Shown here piece after piece: positions 25,533-34,116 of a stretch of DNA of 48,886 nucleotides (position 1 is the first letter of the stretch; every line of letters begins with the position of its first letter). The translations under genes were made by a program, and so were the position numbers. The notes under the pieces were generated by a model. The model did not search any database and was not told the DNA's origin. It was given only the letters and a program-made list of their open reading frames with translations. Source of the stretch: an uncultured Wohlfahrtiimonas sp. (lineage in GTDB: Bacteria; Pseudomonadota; Gammaproteobacteria; Cardiobacteriales; Wohlfahrtiimonadaceae); contig CANRJJ010000008.1 in NCBI GenBank assembly GCA_947630895.1, positions 1 through 48,886 on the forward strand, given 5' to 3'.

Positions 25533-26651
25533 ATGTATAAAATTATTCAAATGGCATTTGCATTTATAGGGATCATTGTCGGAGCTGGCTTTGCCTCTGG
25601 CCAAGAAATCCTACAATATTTCACAAGCTTCGGCATTTTAGGCACTGCGGGTGCAGTTTTGGCAACGGGGTTGTTTGCCTATATGGGCATGATGTTAATG
25701 ATGATGGGTTGCCGTTTAAAAGCTCAATCTCACGATGAAGCCATTTATAAACTCAGCGGTAAAGTAATGGGTGTTGCAATTGACTATATTATTATCTTAA
25801 CGTTATTTGGCGTAGGTATTGTTATGGTTGCTGGCGCAGGTAGCATGCTCAATCAACAATACGGATTACCAAGCTGGGTTGGCAGTTTACTCATGACAGT
25901 ATTAGTCACCGCGACAGTATTATTACCAATTAATCGTGTAATTGCACTCATTGCAGCAATCACACCAACATTAATTATAGCGCTTACAATTATCTGTGTT
26001 TATAGCTTATTCACTTCTCATGCAACCATTGAAGAACTAGATCCTATCGCAAAATCAGTGCCAACATCTTTACCAAACTGGTTCATCTCAACCATTAACT
26101 ACGTTTCTTTTAACGTTGCAGTAGGTGCAGGTATGGCATTAGTAATGGGTGGCAGTGAGAAAAGCGAAAAAATTGCTAAATGGGGTGGCTTACTAGGTGG
26201 TTTAGGTATCGGTGTATTAATCATCATCGCTCACTTTGCAATCTTCTATAAAATTAATGATGTAAAAGATGTTGGCTTGCCATTATTAAAAATCATCCAA
26301 GATATCTCTCCTACATTAGGCATCTTAATGACATTGGTATTATTTGGCATGATCTATAACACAGGTGTTGCAATGTACTATGCTTTCGTTGCTCGCTTTA
26401 CAGTAATGCAAACCAAACGTTCATACATTTTTGCGATCATTACAGGTGTCGTTGGTTTCTTAATTAGCTTTGCAGGCTTCACAGGTTTAGTTGCTTACTT
26501 GTATCCATTAATCGGCTACTTAGGCTTGTTATTAATCGCAATTTTAGTTTACTCACCATTCAAAATTAAAAAAGATCAAAAAGAAGAAAAAAATCAAAAA
26601 ACAGTTTTTCAATTGGAAGATGATGAAACTACTATCACAACAAATGTATAA
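25533..26651 (+). CDS. YkvI-family membrane transporter
   Basis: A 372-residue protein with ten or so hydrophobic helices. The first helix has the broken-helix pattern IGIIVGAGFASGQEILQYF, typical of the YkvI family (COG3949) of the APC/LeuT-fold superfamily, where the unwound GAG-type segment binds substrate and sodium. The substrate is not known for the family. A charged tail (from about residue 345, KIKKDQKEEKNQK) is cytoplasmic. A strong GGAGG precedes the ATG. It is divergent from the MHS symporter, and followed by a bidirectional terminator. Confidence 0.82.
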   Translation: MYKIIQMAFAFIGIIVGAGFASGQEILQYFTSFGILGTAGAVLATGLFAYMGMMLMMMGCRLKAQSHDEAIYKLSGKVMGVAIDYIIILTLFGVGIVMVAGAGSMLNQQYGLPSWVGSLLMTVLVTATVLLPINRVIALIAAITPTLIIALTIICVYSLFTSHATIEELDPIAKSVPTSLPNWFISTINYVSFNVAVGAGMALVMGGSEKSEKIAKWGGLLGGLGIGVLIIIAHFAIFYKINDVKDVGLPLLKIIQDISPTLGILMTLVLFGMIYNTGVAMYYAFVARFTVMQTKRSYIFAIITGVVGFLISFAGFTGLVAYLYPLIGYLGLLLIAILVYSPFKIKKDQKEEKNQKTVFQLEDDETTITTNV

Positions 26652-26666
26652 TTAGTTCTAATGAGC

Positions 26667-26698
26667 AAAAAAGCTTTGGCTAATGCCAAAGCTTTTTT
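26667..26698. terminator. bidirectional terminator between the YkvI-family gene and ugpQ
   Basis: Stem AAAAAAGCTTTGGC / GCCAAAGCTTTTTT, 14 bp with a TAAT loop, between convergent genes, with T runs on both exits. Confidence 0.9.
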
Positions 26699-26727
26699 TA
26701 TTGGGTTCAATAAATAAATTGGTTTTA

Positions 26728-27486
26728 CTAACTCATATAATCTTTCAAAAATCGCATATTATCAGTGATCACTGAATCCACACCGATTGAAAATAGATAC
26801 TTAATGTCTTCAGGCTCATTTGCCGTATAAACCATCACAAATAGCCCTAATTCATGGCATCGATGAACAATTTCAGCCGATAAAATTCTATAGTTCGTGA
26901 TAATGCCAACACATTTCAGCTCAGACAAGATTTTAAAGAACTTATCTTTATCATTTTCCCAATCATCCACTAATAATGCTCGAGGAATGCTTGGCGAAGT
27001 ATCCATTGCACCTTTCAATGCTTCTGGTTGAAATGAGGATAATAAAAATGGATAAACAGCTGCATCAAATGGTACTTTTTGCTCTAAAAATTGTGCGACA
27101 GCAACGCCAGTTTCATAAGCTTCGCCAGCATTCGGTTTCAGCTCAATGTCTAATTGATATTTATTAATCGTGACAAAGTCTATGAGTTGCTCCAAGCGCG
27201 CTAAAGGCTCACCTGTATAATGCATAGAGTGCCAACTGCCTGCATCTTTTTTAGATAATTCATCCCAAGTGAATAAACTCGCTAAGCCTTCGCCATTCGT
27301 TGTACGCATCAAGTGGTCATCATGATGTAAAAACAGTTCTTTATCCTTCGATAATTTCACATCACATTCGAACATTGTATAACCACTTTTTGCGCCCAAT
27401 CTAAAGGCTGCCAAAGTATTTTCTGGGGCATCTTTCCCTGCACCACGATGAGCAATCAAATTAGGATATATATAATTATTTGGCAT
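26728..27486 (-). CDS. ugpQ: glycerophosphodiester phosphodiesterase UgpQ
   Basis: Cytoplasmic enzyme that hydrolyses glycerophosphodiesters imported by the Ugp system to glycerol-3-phosphate and an alcohol. At 252 residues it matches UgpQ (about 247), without a signal peptide. GDPD-domain motifs: LIAHRGAGKDAPENTLAAF near the start with the catalytic HR and the glutamate of PEN, FECDVKLSKD with metal-binding E/D, and LHHDDHL. Later YQLDIELKPN is also typical. AAGGAA precedes the ATG. Last gene of the ugp operon, 16 bases after ugpC. Confidence 0.93.
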   Translation of the reverse strand: MPNNYIYPNLIAHRGAGKDAPENTLAAFRLGAKSGYTMFECDVKLSKDKELFLHHDDHLMRTTNGEGLASLFTWDELSKKDAGSWHSMHYTGEPLARLEQLIDFVTINKYQLDIELKPNAGEAYETGVAVAQFLEQKVPFDAAVYPFLLSSFQPEALKGAMDTSPSIPRALLVDDWENDKDKFFKILSELKCVGIITNYRILSAEIVHRCHELGLFVMVYTANEPEDIKYLFSIGVDSVITDNMRFLKDYMS

Positions 27487-27502
27487 ATTGATTCCTTATG
27501 TA

Positions 27503-28609
27503 TTAATTATCTATGAATCGCTTTTGTGTCGTCGGATCAAACCACAATATCTCATCTAGTTTTGGCATGACAGAAAATTTTTGATTGCGTTGGTATTTGC
27601 TCTCTAAATCACGCGAATCTTCCGTGCGAATCGTCAAAGAAACATCACCTAAGTTCGTATAAAGCAACTGCTCAGAGCCTAATGTTTCTGATAAAGACAA
27701 CACAACATCCCAAGTCGCATCATTCGTTTCTGCTAGTACATCAAAATGCTCTGGGCGAATTCCTAAAATCCAATCTTTCTGTCCACTATTTAAAATACCC
27801 GATGGCACTTGGATATTTTTCAATTCGATACCACCCAAATAAACGCGCTGATCTTTGATCTCAACATTCAATAAATTCATCGCAGGTGAACCCATAAAAT
27901 TTGCAACAAAAGTAGATGCAGGCGAATGGAAGATTTCACTTGGTGTACCAAACTGTTCAACAACACCGCCATTCATGATGATGATTCTATCTGCTAACGT
28001 CATCGCTTCTGTTTGATCATGCGTCACATACAATGAAGTAATACCAATTTGATTATGACGACGGCGAATTTCTAAACGCGTAGATGTTCGAAGCTTTGCA
28101 TCCAAGTTCGATAATGGTTCATCGAATAAAAAGAGTTTTGGCTTACGAACAATCGCCCTGCCCATTGCTACTCGCTGTCTTTGTCCACCTGATAATTGAT
28201 TTGGTTTTTTATCCAAATGTTGCTCAATGTCCAACATTTTAGCGGTATCTTGAATGCGCCTTTCAATTTCATCTTTCGGCATTTTGGCTAACTTCACGCC
28301 ATAAGCCATGTTTTCACGAACACTCATGTGAGGATACAAAGCATAGTTTTGGAAAACCATCGCGATATCACGTTGAGCAGGTTCAAGTGCTGTCACATCT
28401 TTATCGCCAATCATAATTGTGCCGCCTGAGCTTTCTTCTAAGCCTGCGATCACTCGTAACAATGTCGATTTACCACAACCTGATGGCCCAACAACAACGA
28501 TAAATTCACCATCTTGAATCTCTATATCAATCCCTTTCAGAACTAAAGGGCCCGGTTTTCTTTTTGATCCATAATGTTTAGTAATATTTTTCAACTGAAC
28601 TGTAGACAT
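27503..28609 (-). CDS. ugpC: sn-glycerol-3-phosphate ABC transporter ATPase UgpC
   Basis: 368-residue ATPase of the MalK/UgpC type. Walker A GPSGCGKST, Q-loop FQNYALYPHM, signature LSGGQRQRVAMGRAI and Walker B LFLFDEPLSNLD are intact, followed by a C-terminal TOBE/OB regulatory domain (from about 235, GIRPEHFDV). It powers import of glycerol-3-phosphate and glycerophosphodiesters through UgpAE. Position between ugpE and ugpQ confirms the assignment over other MalK homologues. Confidence 0.94.
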   Translation of the reverse strand: MSTVQLKNITKHYGSKRKPGPLVLKGIDIEIQDGEFIVVVGPSGCGKSTLLRVIAGLEESSGGTIMIGDKDVTALEPAQRDIAMVFQNYALYPHMSVRENMAYGVKLAKMPKDEIERRIQDTAKMLDIEQHLDKKPNQLSGGQRQRVAMGRAIVRKPKLFLFDEPLSNLDAKLRTSTRLEIRRRHNQIGITSLYVTHDQTEAMTLADRIIIMNGGVVEQFGTPSEIFHSPASTFVANFMGSPAMNLLNVEIKDQRVYLGGIELKNIQVPSGILNSGQKDWILGIRPEHFDVLAETNDATWDVVLSLSETLGSEQLLYTNLGDVSLTIRTEDSRDLESKYQRNQKFSVMPKLDEILWFDPTTQKRFIDN

Positions 28610-28629
28610 AATTCTCTAACTTCCTTTAT

Positions 28630-29472
28630 TTATTTTTCGCTGTCGATCAAGCCTTTAACCAACCATTTTTGCATTAATAAAATGACCAACATTGGCGGTA
28701 TTAGCATCAATACAACAGTTGCCATCACGATATTCCAATCCACAGCGACATCGCCATTCCCCATCATTTGTCGTAAACCAACAGCTAATGGAAACATATC
28801 TTCTTTGGTTGCCATTAAAAGTGGCCACAAATATTGATTCCAGCCATAAATGAACTGAATCACAAACAAAGATGCAATCGTCGGAATGGATAATGGCAAT
28901 AAGATGTCTTTAAAAAATCGAATTGCACCAGCGCCATCAATACGCGCAGCTTCTAACAATTCATCAGGCACTGTTTTAAAGAATTGCCTAAATAAAAATG
29001 TTGCAGTTGCAGAGGCGATCAATGGAATTGTTAAACCCGCATAGCTATTCAACATTTTCAGATTAGCCACAACATCAAAGGTTGGGATAATACGCACTTC
29101 AACCGGCAACATTAATGTGATGAAGATGATCCAAAAAAGCAACGTTCTGAATGGAAATCTAAAGTACACAATTGCGAAAGCAGACAATAACGAAATGGCT
29201 ATTTTGCCCACAGCGATGATGAGCGTCATCACTGTCGTTACCCACAACATTCGCGCCGCTGAAATAGAAACACCTTCGCCACCCGATAAAGCTTTTGAGT
29301 AGTTTTCCCAGAAATGTTCACCTGGTACTAAAGATAAAGGTACATTTACAACTTCTTGTGCTGTTTGCGTCGATGCCACAAAAGCCAAATAGATCGGGAA
29401 ACAAACCAGCAATACGCTGATGATTAAAAAGAAATGGGATAAAAATTTTAGCCCAGGACGATTCTCTATCAT
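28630..29472 (-). CDS. ugpE: sn-glycerol-3-phosphate ABC permease UgpE
   Basis: 280-residue inner-membrane permease with six hydrophobic segments. The EAA loop ELLEAARIDGAGAIRFFKDI, which docks the ATPase, is clear near residue 175. ANSTQTAQEVV-type and VPGEHFWENYS segments in the first periplasmic loop resemble UgpE of E. coli. It begins two bases after ugpA. Confidence 0.93.
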   Translation of the reverse strand: MIENRPGLKFLSHFFLIISVLLVCFPIYLAFVASTQTAQEVVNVPLSLVPGEHFWENYSKALSGGEGVSISAARMLWVTTVMTLIIAVGKIAISLLSAFAIVYFRFPFRTLLFWIIFITLMLPVEVRIIPTFDVVANLKMLNSYAGLTIPLIASATATFLFRQFFKTVPDELLEAARIDGAGAIRFFKDILLPLSIPTIASLFVIQFIYGWNQYLWPLLMATKEDMFPLAVGLRQMMGNGDVAVDWNIVMATVVLMLIPPMLVILLMQKWLVKGLIDSEK

Positions 29473-29474
29473 AA

Positions 29475-30353
29475 TTATTGATTCCCCTTGCGATCAATGA
29501 AACGGAATTGAACAATGGTCAGCATTAATACAAAGCCCATTAAAATCACTGACTGCGCAGCAGAACCACCATAATCCATCGCTTTAAAGCCATCAAAATA
29601 AATGCGATACACCAATGTTGATGTCGCTTTCCCTGGCCCGCCTTGCGTTAAGGCATCAATAATGGCAAATGTATCAAAGAACACATACACAACATTGATC
29701 ACGCATAAAAAGAAAGTTGTTGGCCATAACAGTGGAAATTGAATGGAGAAAAATCTGCGCCAAGGGCCAGCACCATCAATCGCCGCAGCTTCCATTAAAG
29801 ATTTAGGAATCGCTTGTAAGCCTGCAAAAAAGAATAAAAAGTTATAAGAAATCTGTTTCCAAATCGACGCGATAATCACAAGCCACATTGCTTGATCTGC
29901 ATTCAATTGATGGTTCCAAGTAATGCCTATTTTACTTAACCAATATGAAATGATTCCGAAAGATGGCGCGAACATAAATGTCCACAATACGCCAACAATA
30001 ATGGGTGAAACTGCATAAGGTAAAATTAATGCTGTGCGATAAAAGAGCGAGGCTCGCACAACTTTTTGCATAAAAAATGCCAAAAATAACGATAAACTCA
30101 AACCCAATAACGTGACCCAAAAAGAGAAATAAATGGTGACATAAACAGAATCAACATAAGTTTTATCCGCAAACAATGTGCGAAAGTTTTCAAAGCCAAC
30201 CCATTCACGAGAAGTACCAAAAATATCTTCTAACTGAAAACTTTGGACCAATGCTTGCCCCGCTGGCCAATAAAAGAAAATGGCAATAATGACTAATTGA
30301 GGCAAGATCAACAGCCATGGTAAAACTCGATAATGCTTAAAATATAATTTCAT
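29475..30353 (-). CDS. ugpA: sn-glycerol-3-phosphate ABC permease UgpA
   Basis: 292-residue permease, partner of UgpE, with six membrane segments. The N-terminus LPWLLILPQLVIIAIFFYWPA and the EAA loop SLMEAAAIDGAGPWRRFFSI are typical. The segment DALTQGGPGKATSTLVYRIY is conserved in sugar and glycerol-phosphate UgpA-type permeases. It lies 72 bases after ugpB1, with a terminator-like hairpin between them. Confidence 0.93.
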   Translation of the reverse strand: MKLYFKHYRVLPWLLILPQLVIIAIFFYWPAGQALVQSFQLEDIFGTSREWVGFENFRTLFADKTYVDSVYVTIYFSFWVTLLGLSLSLFLAFFMQKVVRASLFYRTALILPYAVSPIIVGVLWTFMFAPSFGIISYWLSKIGITWNHQLNADQAMWLVIIASIWKQISYNFLFFFAGLQAIPKSLMEAAAIDGAGPWRRFFSIQFPLLWPTTFFLCVINVVYVFFDTFAIIDALTQGGPGKATSTLVYRIYFDGFKAMDYGGSAAQSVILMGFVLMLTIVQFRFIDRKGNQ

Positions 30354-30387
30354 AAAACAACAGCCTTTGATTCGATACTAATAAAAA

Positions 30388-30417
30388 AAGAAGTGAAGAA
30401 TCATTTCCCCACTTCTT
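30388..30417 (-). terminator. terminator-like hairpin between ugpB1 and ugpA
   Basis: On the minus strand AAGAAGTG and CACTTCTT form an 8-bp stem with a 14-base loop, followed by a run of five T. It lies just after the ugpB1 stop; partial read-through would lower permease expression relative to the binding protein. Confidence 0.65.
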
Positions 30418-30425
30418 CATCAAAG

Positions 30426-31736
30426 CTACTTGTTAGCTCTTTCAAAACGTTTCAACAATGCATTTCCACGCTCTACTGCGCTGTCTAATGCTGCTTTTGG
30501 CGTTTTCTTTCCTGTCCAAATTTGTTCTGTTTCTTCATCTACGATCGTACGAATTTGGAGCATATTGCCTAAGCGCAAGCCTTTAGTATTGTCTGTTGTA
30601 TCTCGAATCATCTGCTCGACAGGTACATCAGCCCCAGGATTTTCATTATAGAAGCCTGTTTTCTCTGTAATCTCAAATGCCTCTTTAGTCACTGGTAAAT
30701 AACCTGTTCTCATGTGGCTTTGTGCCGCTCTTTCAGGTTCTGAAATAAACTCAAAGAACTTCGCAACACCTTTATAGTTCTCAGCTGGCTTGCCATTCAA
30801 TACCCATAAACTAGCACCACCGATGACTGTATTTTGTGGTGCACCTTCAACATCGTCATAATATGGCAAAGTTGTTTCTGCAAAATCAAACTGCGCATCA
30901 CGTTTCAAGCCTGAATAGAATCCTGATGAACCCATGAAAATTGCACATTCACCTGATAAAAATGCTGGCTGAGATGCAACTGAACGGCCTTTATAAACGA
31001 ACAAGCCATTTTTAGCCATATCACTCAAGTTTTCGAAATGTTTAACATGCAAAGGCGTATTAAATTGCAACTCAACATCTAAACCATCGAAGCCATTATT
31101 TTTAGATGCATATGGCACATTGTGCCAAGCTGAAAAGCTTTCTAGCTGTGTCCAGCCCATCCAAGAAATGGTCATTGGGCATTTGCTGCCTGCCGCTTTC
31201 AATGCTTCTGTTGCTTCACGCAACTCTTTCCATGTTTTCGGTGCTTTGTCAGGATCCAATCCTGCTTTTTTAAATTCATCTTTATTGTAATACATCACCG
31301 TTGTTGAGCTGTTGAATGGCATCGACAACAAATCGCCTTCTGGCGATGCATAGTAGCTCGCAACCGCAGGAATATAATCATCGATCTCAAACTCAATATT
31401 GTTCTCTTTCATGATGTCAGAAACAGATTTCGTAATCCCTTTTGAGTAGATCATCGATGCTGTTCCCACTTCAAAAACTTGCAATATATCTGGCGCTTGC
31501 CCTGAACGAATCGCTGCAACACCCGCAGTCATAGATTGCTCATAATCGCCTTTAAAAACTGGCACAACTTTATAGTCTGATTGGCTTGCGTTAAATTCAT
31601 TCGCCAAATCATTCACCCAATCATTCAGTGCGCCATTCATCGAATGCCACCATTGAATTTCAGTTTGTGCATAAGATGCACTCATTAATGCACTTGCCCC
31701 CAAAATCGTTGCCAAAGCAATTTTCTTTATTTTCAT
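30426..31736 (-). CDS. ugpB: sn-glycerol-3-phosphate-binding protein UgpB, copy 1
   Basis: 436-residue periplasmic solute-binding protein with a cleavable signal peptide (MKIKKIALATILGASALMSASYA). The mature start TEIQWWHSMNG and segments such as SMPFNSSTTVMYYNKDEFKKAG and GGASLWVLNGKPAENYKGVA match UgpB. It captures glycerol-3-phosphate and glycerophosphodiesters for UgpAEC. A close paralogue lies directly upstream (31909-33225); the two align along their whole length with most residues shared by eye. GGAGAG precedes the ATG at good spacing. The gap of 172 bases upstream may hold its own promoter, but I see no clear one. Confidence 0.92.
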   Translation of the reverse strand: MKIKKIALATILGASALMSASYAQTEIQWWHSMNGALNDWVNDLANEFNASQSDYKVVPVFKGDYEQSMTAGVAAIRSGQAPDILQVFEVGTASMIYSKGITKSVSDIMKENNIEFEIDDYIPAVASYYASPEGDLLSMPFNSSTTVMYYNKDEFKKAGLDPDKAPKTWKELREATEALKAAGSKCPMTISWMGWTQLESFSAWHNVPYASKNNGFDGLDVELQFNTPLHVKHFENLSDMAKNGLFVYKGRSVASQPAFLSGECAIFMGSSGFYSGLKRDAQFDFAETTLPYYDDVEGAPQNTVIGGASLWVLNGKPAENYKGVAKFFEFISEPERAAQSHMRTGYLPVTKEAFEITEKTGFYNENPGADVPVEQMIRDTTDNTKGLRLGNMLQIRTIVDEETEQIWTGKKTPKAALDSAVERGNALLKRFERANK

Positions 31737-31864
31737 CGATGCTTCTCTCCGTAAAATTTATATTTATTAACTACGTCTGATTGATGATGTTTATCCTCGC
31801 ACTATATTTAACATATATTGCCAAATTAAACACCCAACAATGTAGCTAAAAAGTAACCAGAATA

Positions 31865-31892
31865 AAAAGCCCAACCTTACGATTGGGCTTTT
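31865..31892 (-). terminator. intrinsic terminator between the two ugpB copies
   Basis: Inverted repeat AAAAGCCCAA / TTGGGCTTTT with an eight-base loop and a T-rich minus-strand exit, 17 bases after the upstream ugpB stop. Confidence 0.82.
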
Positions 31893-31908
31893 ATAAAATT
31901 GTTATATT

Positions 31909-33225
31909 TTATTGGTTTACGCGTTCAAAACGTTTCAGCAATGCATTGCCGCGCTCTACGATGTTATCCAATGCTTGTTTTGGCTCTTGCTCACCGATCC
32001 ATACTTTTTCTGTTTCTTCATCCATAATCGTACGAATTTGTAACATATTGCCTAAACGAATGCCTTTAGTATTGTCTGTTGCTTTACGAATCATTTGTTC
32101 AACAGGCACATCTGCACCAGGGTTTTCATCATAGAAACCTGACTTTTCTGTAATTTCAAATGCTTCTTTTGTGATTGGTAAATAACCTGTTCTCATGTGG
32201 CTGTCTGCTGCTCTTTCAGGCTGTGAAATGTAATCAAAGAACTGAGCAACACCTTTATAGTTTTCCGCAGGTTTGCCATTCAATACCCACAAGCTTGCGC
32301 CACCAATTACCGTATTTTGTGGTGCACCTTTTACATCTGAGTAATAAGGCATTTGTGCTTCACCAAATTCAAATTTAGCATCACGTTTAATGCCTGCATA
32401 AGCACCTGATGAACCAAATGTGATTGCACACTCACCAGCAATAAACGCAGGCTGTGCACCATCACCACGGCCTTTATAAACAAACAAGCCATTCTTAGCC
32501 ATATCGTTTAAGTTTTCTAAATGGCGAACTTGTAATGGCTCATTCAATAACAACTCAACATCTAAACCATCAAAGCCATTATTCTTAGTGGCAACAGGTT
32601 GATTGTGCCATGAAGAGAAGCTTTCTAATTGCGTCCAACCAAACCAAGTTGTCGTCATTGGGCATTTGCTACCTGAAGCTTTTAAAGCCTCAGTTGCTGT
32701 ACGAATTTCTTCCCATGTTTTTGGTGGTTGATCAGGATTTAAACCTGCTTTTTTGAACTCATCTTTATTGTAGTACATTACCGTTGTTGAGCTATTGAAT
32801 GGCAATGATAATAATTTACCATTTGGTGCAGTGTAGTAACTTGCCACCGCAGGGATGTATGCATCCATATCTAATGGCACATTGCTCTCTTCCATAATTT
32901 CAGAGACAGATTTAATCACGCCATCAGCATGAATCATGGATGCTGTGCCCACTTCGAATACTTGCAAAATATCTGGCGCATTGCCCGATCTAACTGCTGC
33001 AACACCAGCCGTCATTGATTGATCGTAGCTGCCTTTAAATACCGGCACAACTTTATAATCTTTTTGCGATTCATTGAAACCATTCGCCAAATCTTGTACC
33101 CAATCGCCCAATGGACCTTCCATTGAATGCCACCACTGAATTTCAGCTTGAGCCATGACTGAGCTTGATAAAAATCCAAAACCTAAAATTGTTGCTGCAG
33201 CGAGTTTTTTTACTTTAGTGACCAT
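31909..33225 (-). CDS. ugpB: sn-glycerol-3-phosphate-binding protein UgpB, copy 2 (promoter-proximal)
   Basis: 438-residue periplasmic binding protein, paralogue of the adjacent 30426-31736 gene. Signal peptide VKKLAAATILGFGFLSSSVMA, mature start QAEIQWWHSMEG. Differences from copy 1 fall mainly in surface stretches (for example AYIPAVASYYTAPNGKLLSLP against DYIPAVASYYASPEGDLLSMP), while the binding core is kept, so the substrates may be the same or slightly different. GAGG lies seven bases before the ATG. It is the first gene behind a Pho-box promoter and is followed by a terminator before copy 1. Tandem duplication is the simplest origin. Confidence 0.9.
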   Translation of the reverse strand: MVTKVKKLAAATILGFGFLSSSVMAQAEIQWWHSMEGPLGDWVQDLANGFNESQKDYKVVPVFKGSYDQSMTAGVAAVRSGNAPDILQVFEVGTASMIHADGVIKSVSEIMEESNVPLDMDAYIPAVASYYTAPNGKLLSLPFNSSTTVMYYNKDEFKKAGLNPDQPPKTWEEIRTATEALKASGSKCPMTTTWFGWTQLESFSSWHNQPVATKNNGFDGLDVELLLNEPLQVRHLENLNDMAKNGLFVYKGRGDGAQPAFIAGECAITFGSSGAYAGIKRDAKFEFGEAQMPYYSDVKGAPQNTVIGGASLWVLNGKPAENYKGVAQFFDYISQPERAADSHMRTGYLPITKEAFEITEKSGFYDENPGADVPVEQMIRKATDNTKGIRLGNMLQIRTIMDEETEKVWIGEQEPKQALDNIVERGNALLKRFERVNQ

Positions 33226-33261
33226 GAGGTTTCCTCGGTTTATTTATAATGAACTCCGAGG

Positions 33262-33295
33262 AGTATAAGAAAGATTTATGACACTAAAATTACAA
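33262..33295 (-). promoter_or_regulatory. Pho-box promoter of the ugp operon
   Basis: Read on the minus strand, TTGTAAT-TTTA-GTGTCAT (33295 to 33278) is a pair of seven-base half-sites four bases apart, close to the PhoB consensus CTGTCAT-N4-CTGTCAT. After exactly ten bases follows TATACT (33267-33262), a good -10. PhoB-activated promoters use a Pho box in place of the -35 at this distance. The ugp genes are classic Pho regulon members. An inverted repeat ACTCC-GA-GGAGT (33253-33264) overlaps the -10 and start region. Confidence 0.75.
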
Positions 33296-33311
33296 TCCAA
33301 ATTTTTATACA

Positions 33312-33345
33312 ACGTCATTAGATTGTCATAAATCCTCAATATACT
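33312..33345 (+). promoter_or_regulatory. Pho-box promoter of the HAD phosphatase gene
   Basis: On the plus strand ACGTCAT-TAGA-TTGTCAT (33312-33329) is a second PhoB-like half-site pair, followed after ten bases by TATACT (33340-33345). Geometry is the same as for the divergent ugp promoter, including AAATC right after the box. Transcription would start near 33352, some 84 bases before the ATG at 33436. Confidence 0.7.
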
Positions 33346-33435
33346 GATCAAAAACTATAACTAATAACGCGAAATTACATGAATTATTAAATTATTTTTC
33401 ACCTGTTAATAACGCTCCATCTTGGAAGATTATAT

Positions 33436-34116
33436 ATGCTAGCAATTTTTGATTTAGATGAAACACTCATTCAAGGCGACTGCGTCACTCTTTGGTGCGA
33501 ATGGCTTTGTGAGCAAGGTTTCATTGAAAACATTAAAGAATTCCTCGCGCAAGAAGCTGAAATTATGCGGGCATACAAAGCAAAAACTTTGGATCAACAA
33601 GATTGCATGAATTTAATTTTTAAGCCGATCGTGCATTTAACCATGTCAGAAATTCACTCGCACATAGAACAATTCATTCGCTCAAAAATTGCACCAATCA
33701 TCTATCAAGCAGGCTTTTCTTTGACCCAAGATCACATCAAAAATGGTGATGATGTCTTAATTATTTCAGCTTCGCCACAGATCTTTGTGAATCCGATCGC
33801 GAAACATTTTTTTAATATCGACAAAGCATTTGGCATTGAAATTTCACATGAAAATAATCATTACACAGGTAAAATCACAGGAATCATGCCTTATCAAGCA
33901 GGCAAAATTAGTACACTAAACCAATACATTCAACACAATAATATTGAATCCTCAAATGCTTTAGAGCATTGCTATTTCTATAGTGATTCCATCAATGATC
34001 TGCCATTGTTAGAACTTGTCGCTTACCCGAATGTTGTGAATCCTGATGTTGCGCTCAATGAAATCGCAGAGATGAATAACTGGCCAGTGTTACAGTTTAA
34101 AACCCTTCTGAAATAA
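33436..34116 (+). CDS. HAD-IB family phosphatase (SerB/CicA-like)
   Basis: A 226-residue cytoplasmic HAD hydrolase. Motif I FDLDETL gives nucleophile D6 and acid D8; motif II is IISASPQIF; a lysine follows in YQAGKIS; motif III/IV is YSDSINDLPLL with two aspartates. A helical cap (about 20-90) and the overall pattern match subfamily IB, which includes phosphoserine phosphatase and uncharacterised CicA-type enzymes. The substrate is not readable. GGAAG precedes the ATG. A Pho-box promoter shared back-to-back with ugpB suggests a role in phosphate scavenging, for example from a small phosphate ester. The last 20 bases overlap the convergent transglycosylase gene. Confidence 0.85.
   Translation: MLAIFDLDETLIQGDCVTLWCEWLCEQGFIENIKEFLAQEAEIMRAYKAKTLDQQDCMNLIFKPIVHLTMSEIHSHIEQFIRSKIAPIIYQAGFSLTQDHIKNGDDVLIISASPQIFVNPIAKHFFNIDKAFGIEISHENNHYTGKITGIMPYQAGKISTLNQYIQHNNIESSNALEHCYFYSDSINDLPLLELVAYPNVVNPDVALNEIAEMNNWPVLQFKTLLK

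Noticed and set aside
33232-33262. Hairpin TCCTCGG/CCGAGGA that could hide the ugpB2 ribosome site
   Set aside because: The upstream arm overlaps the predicted -10 and would lie before the transcription start, so it would not be in the mRNA.
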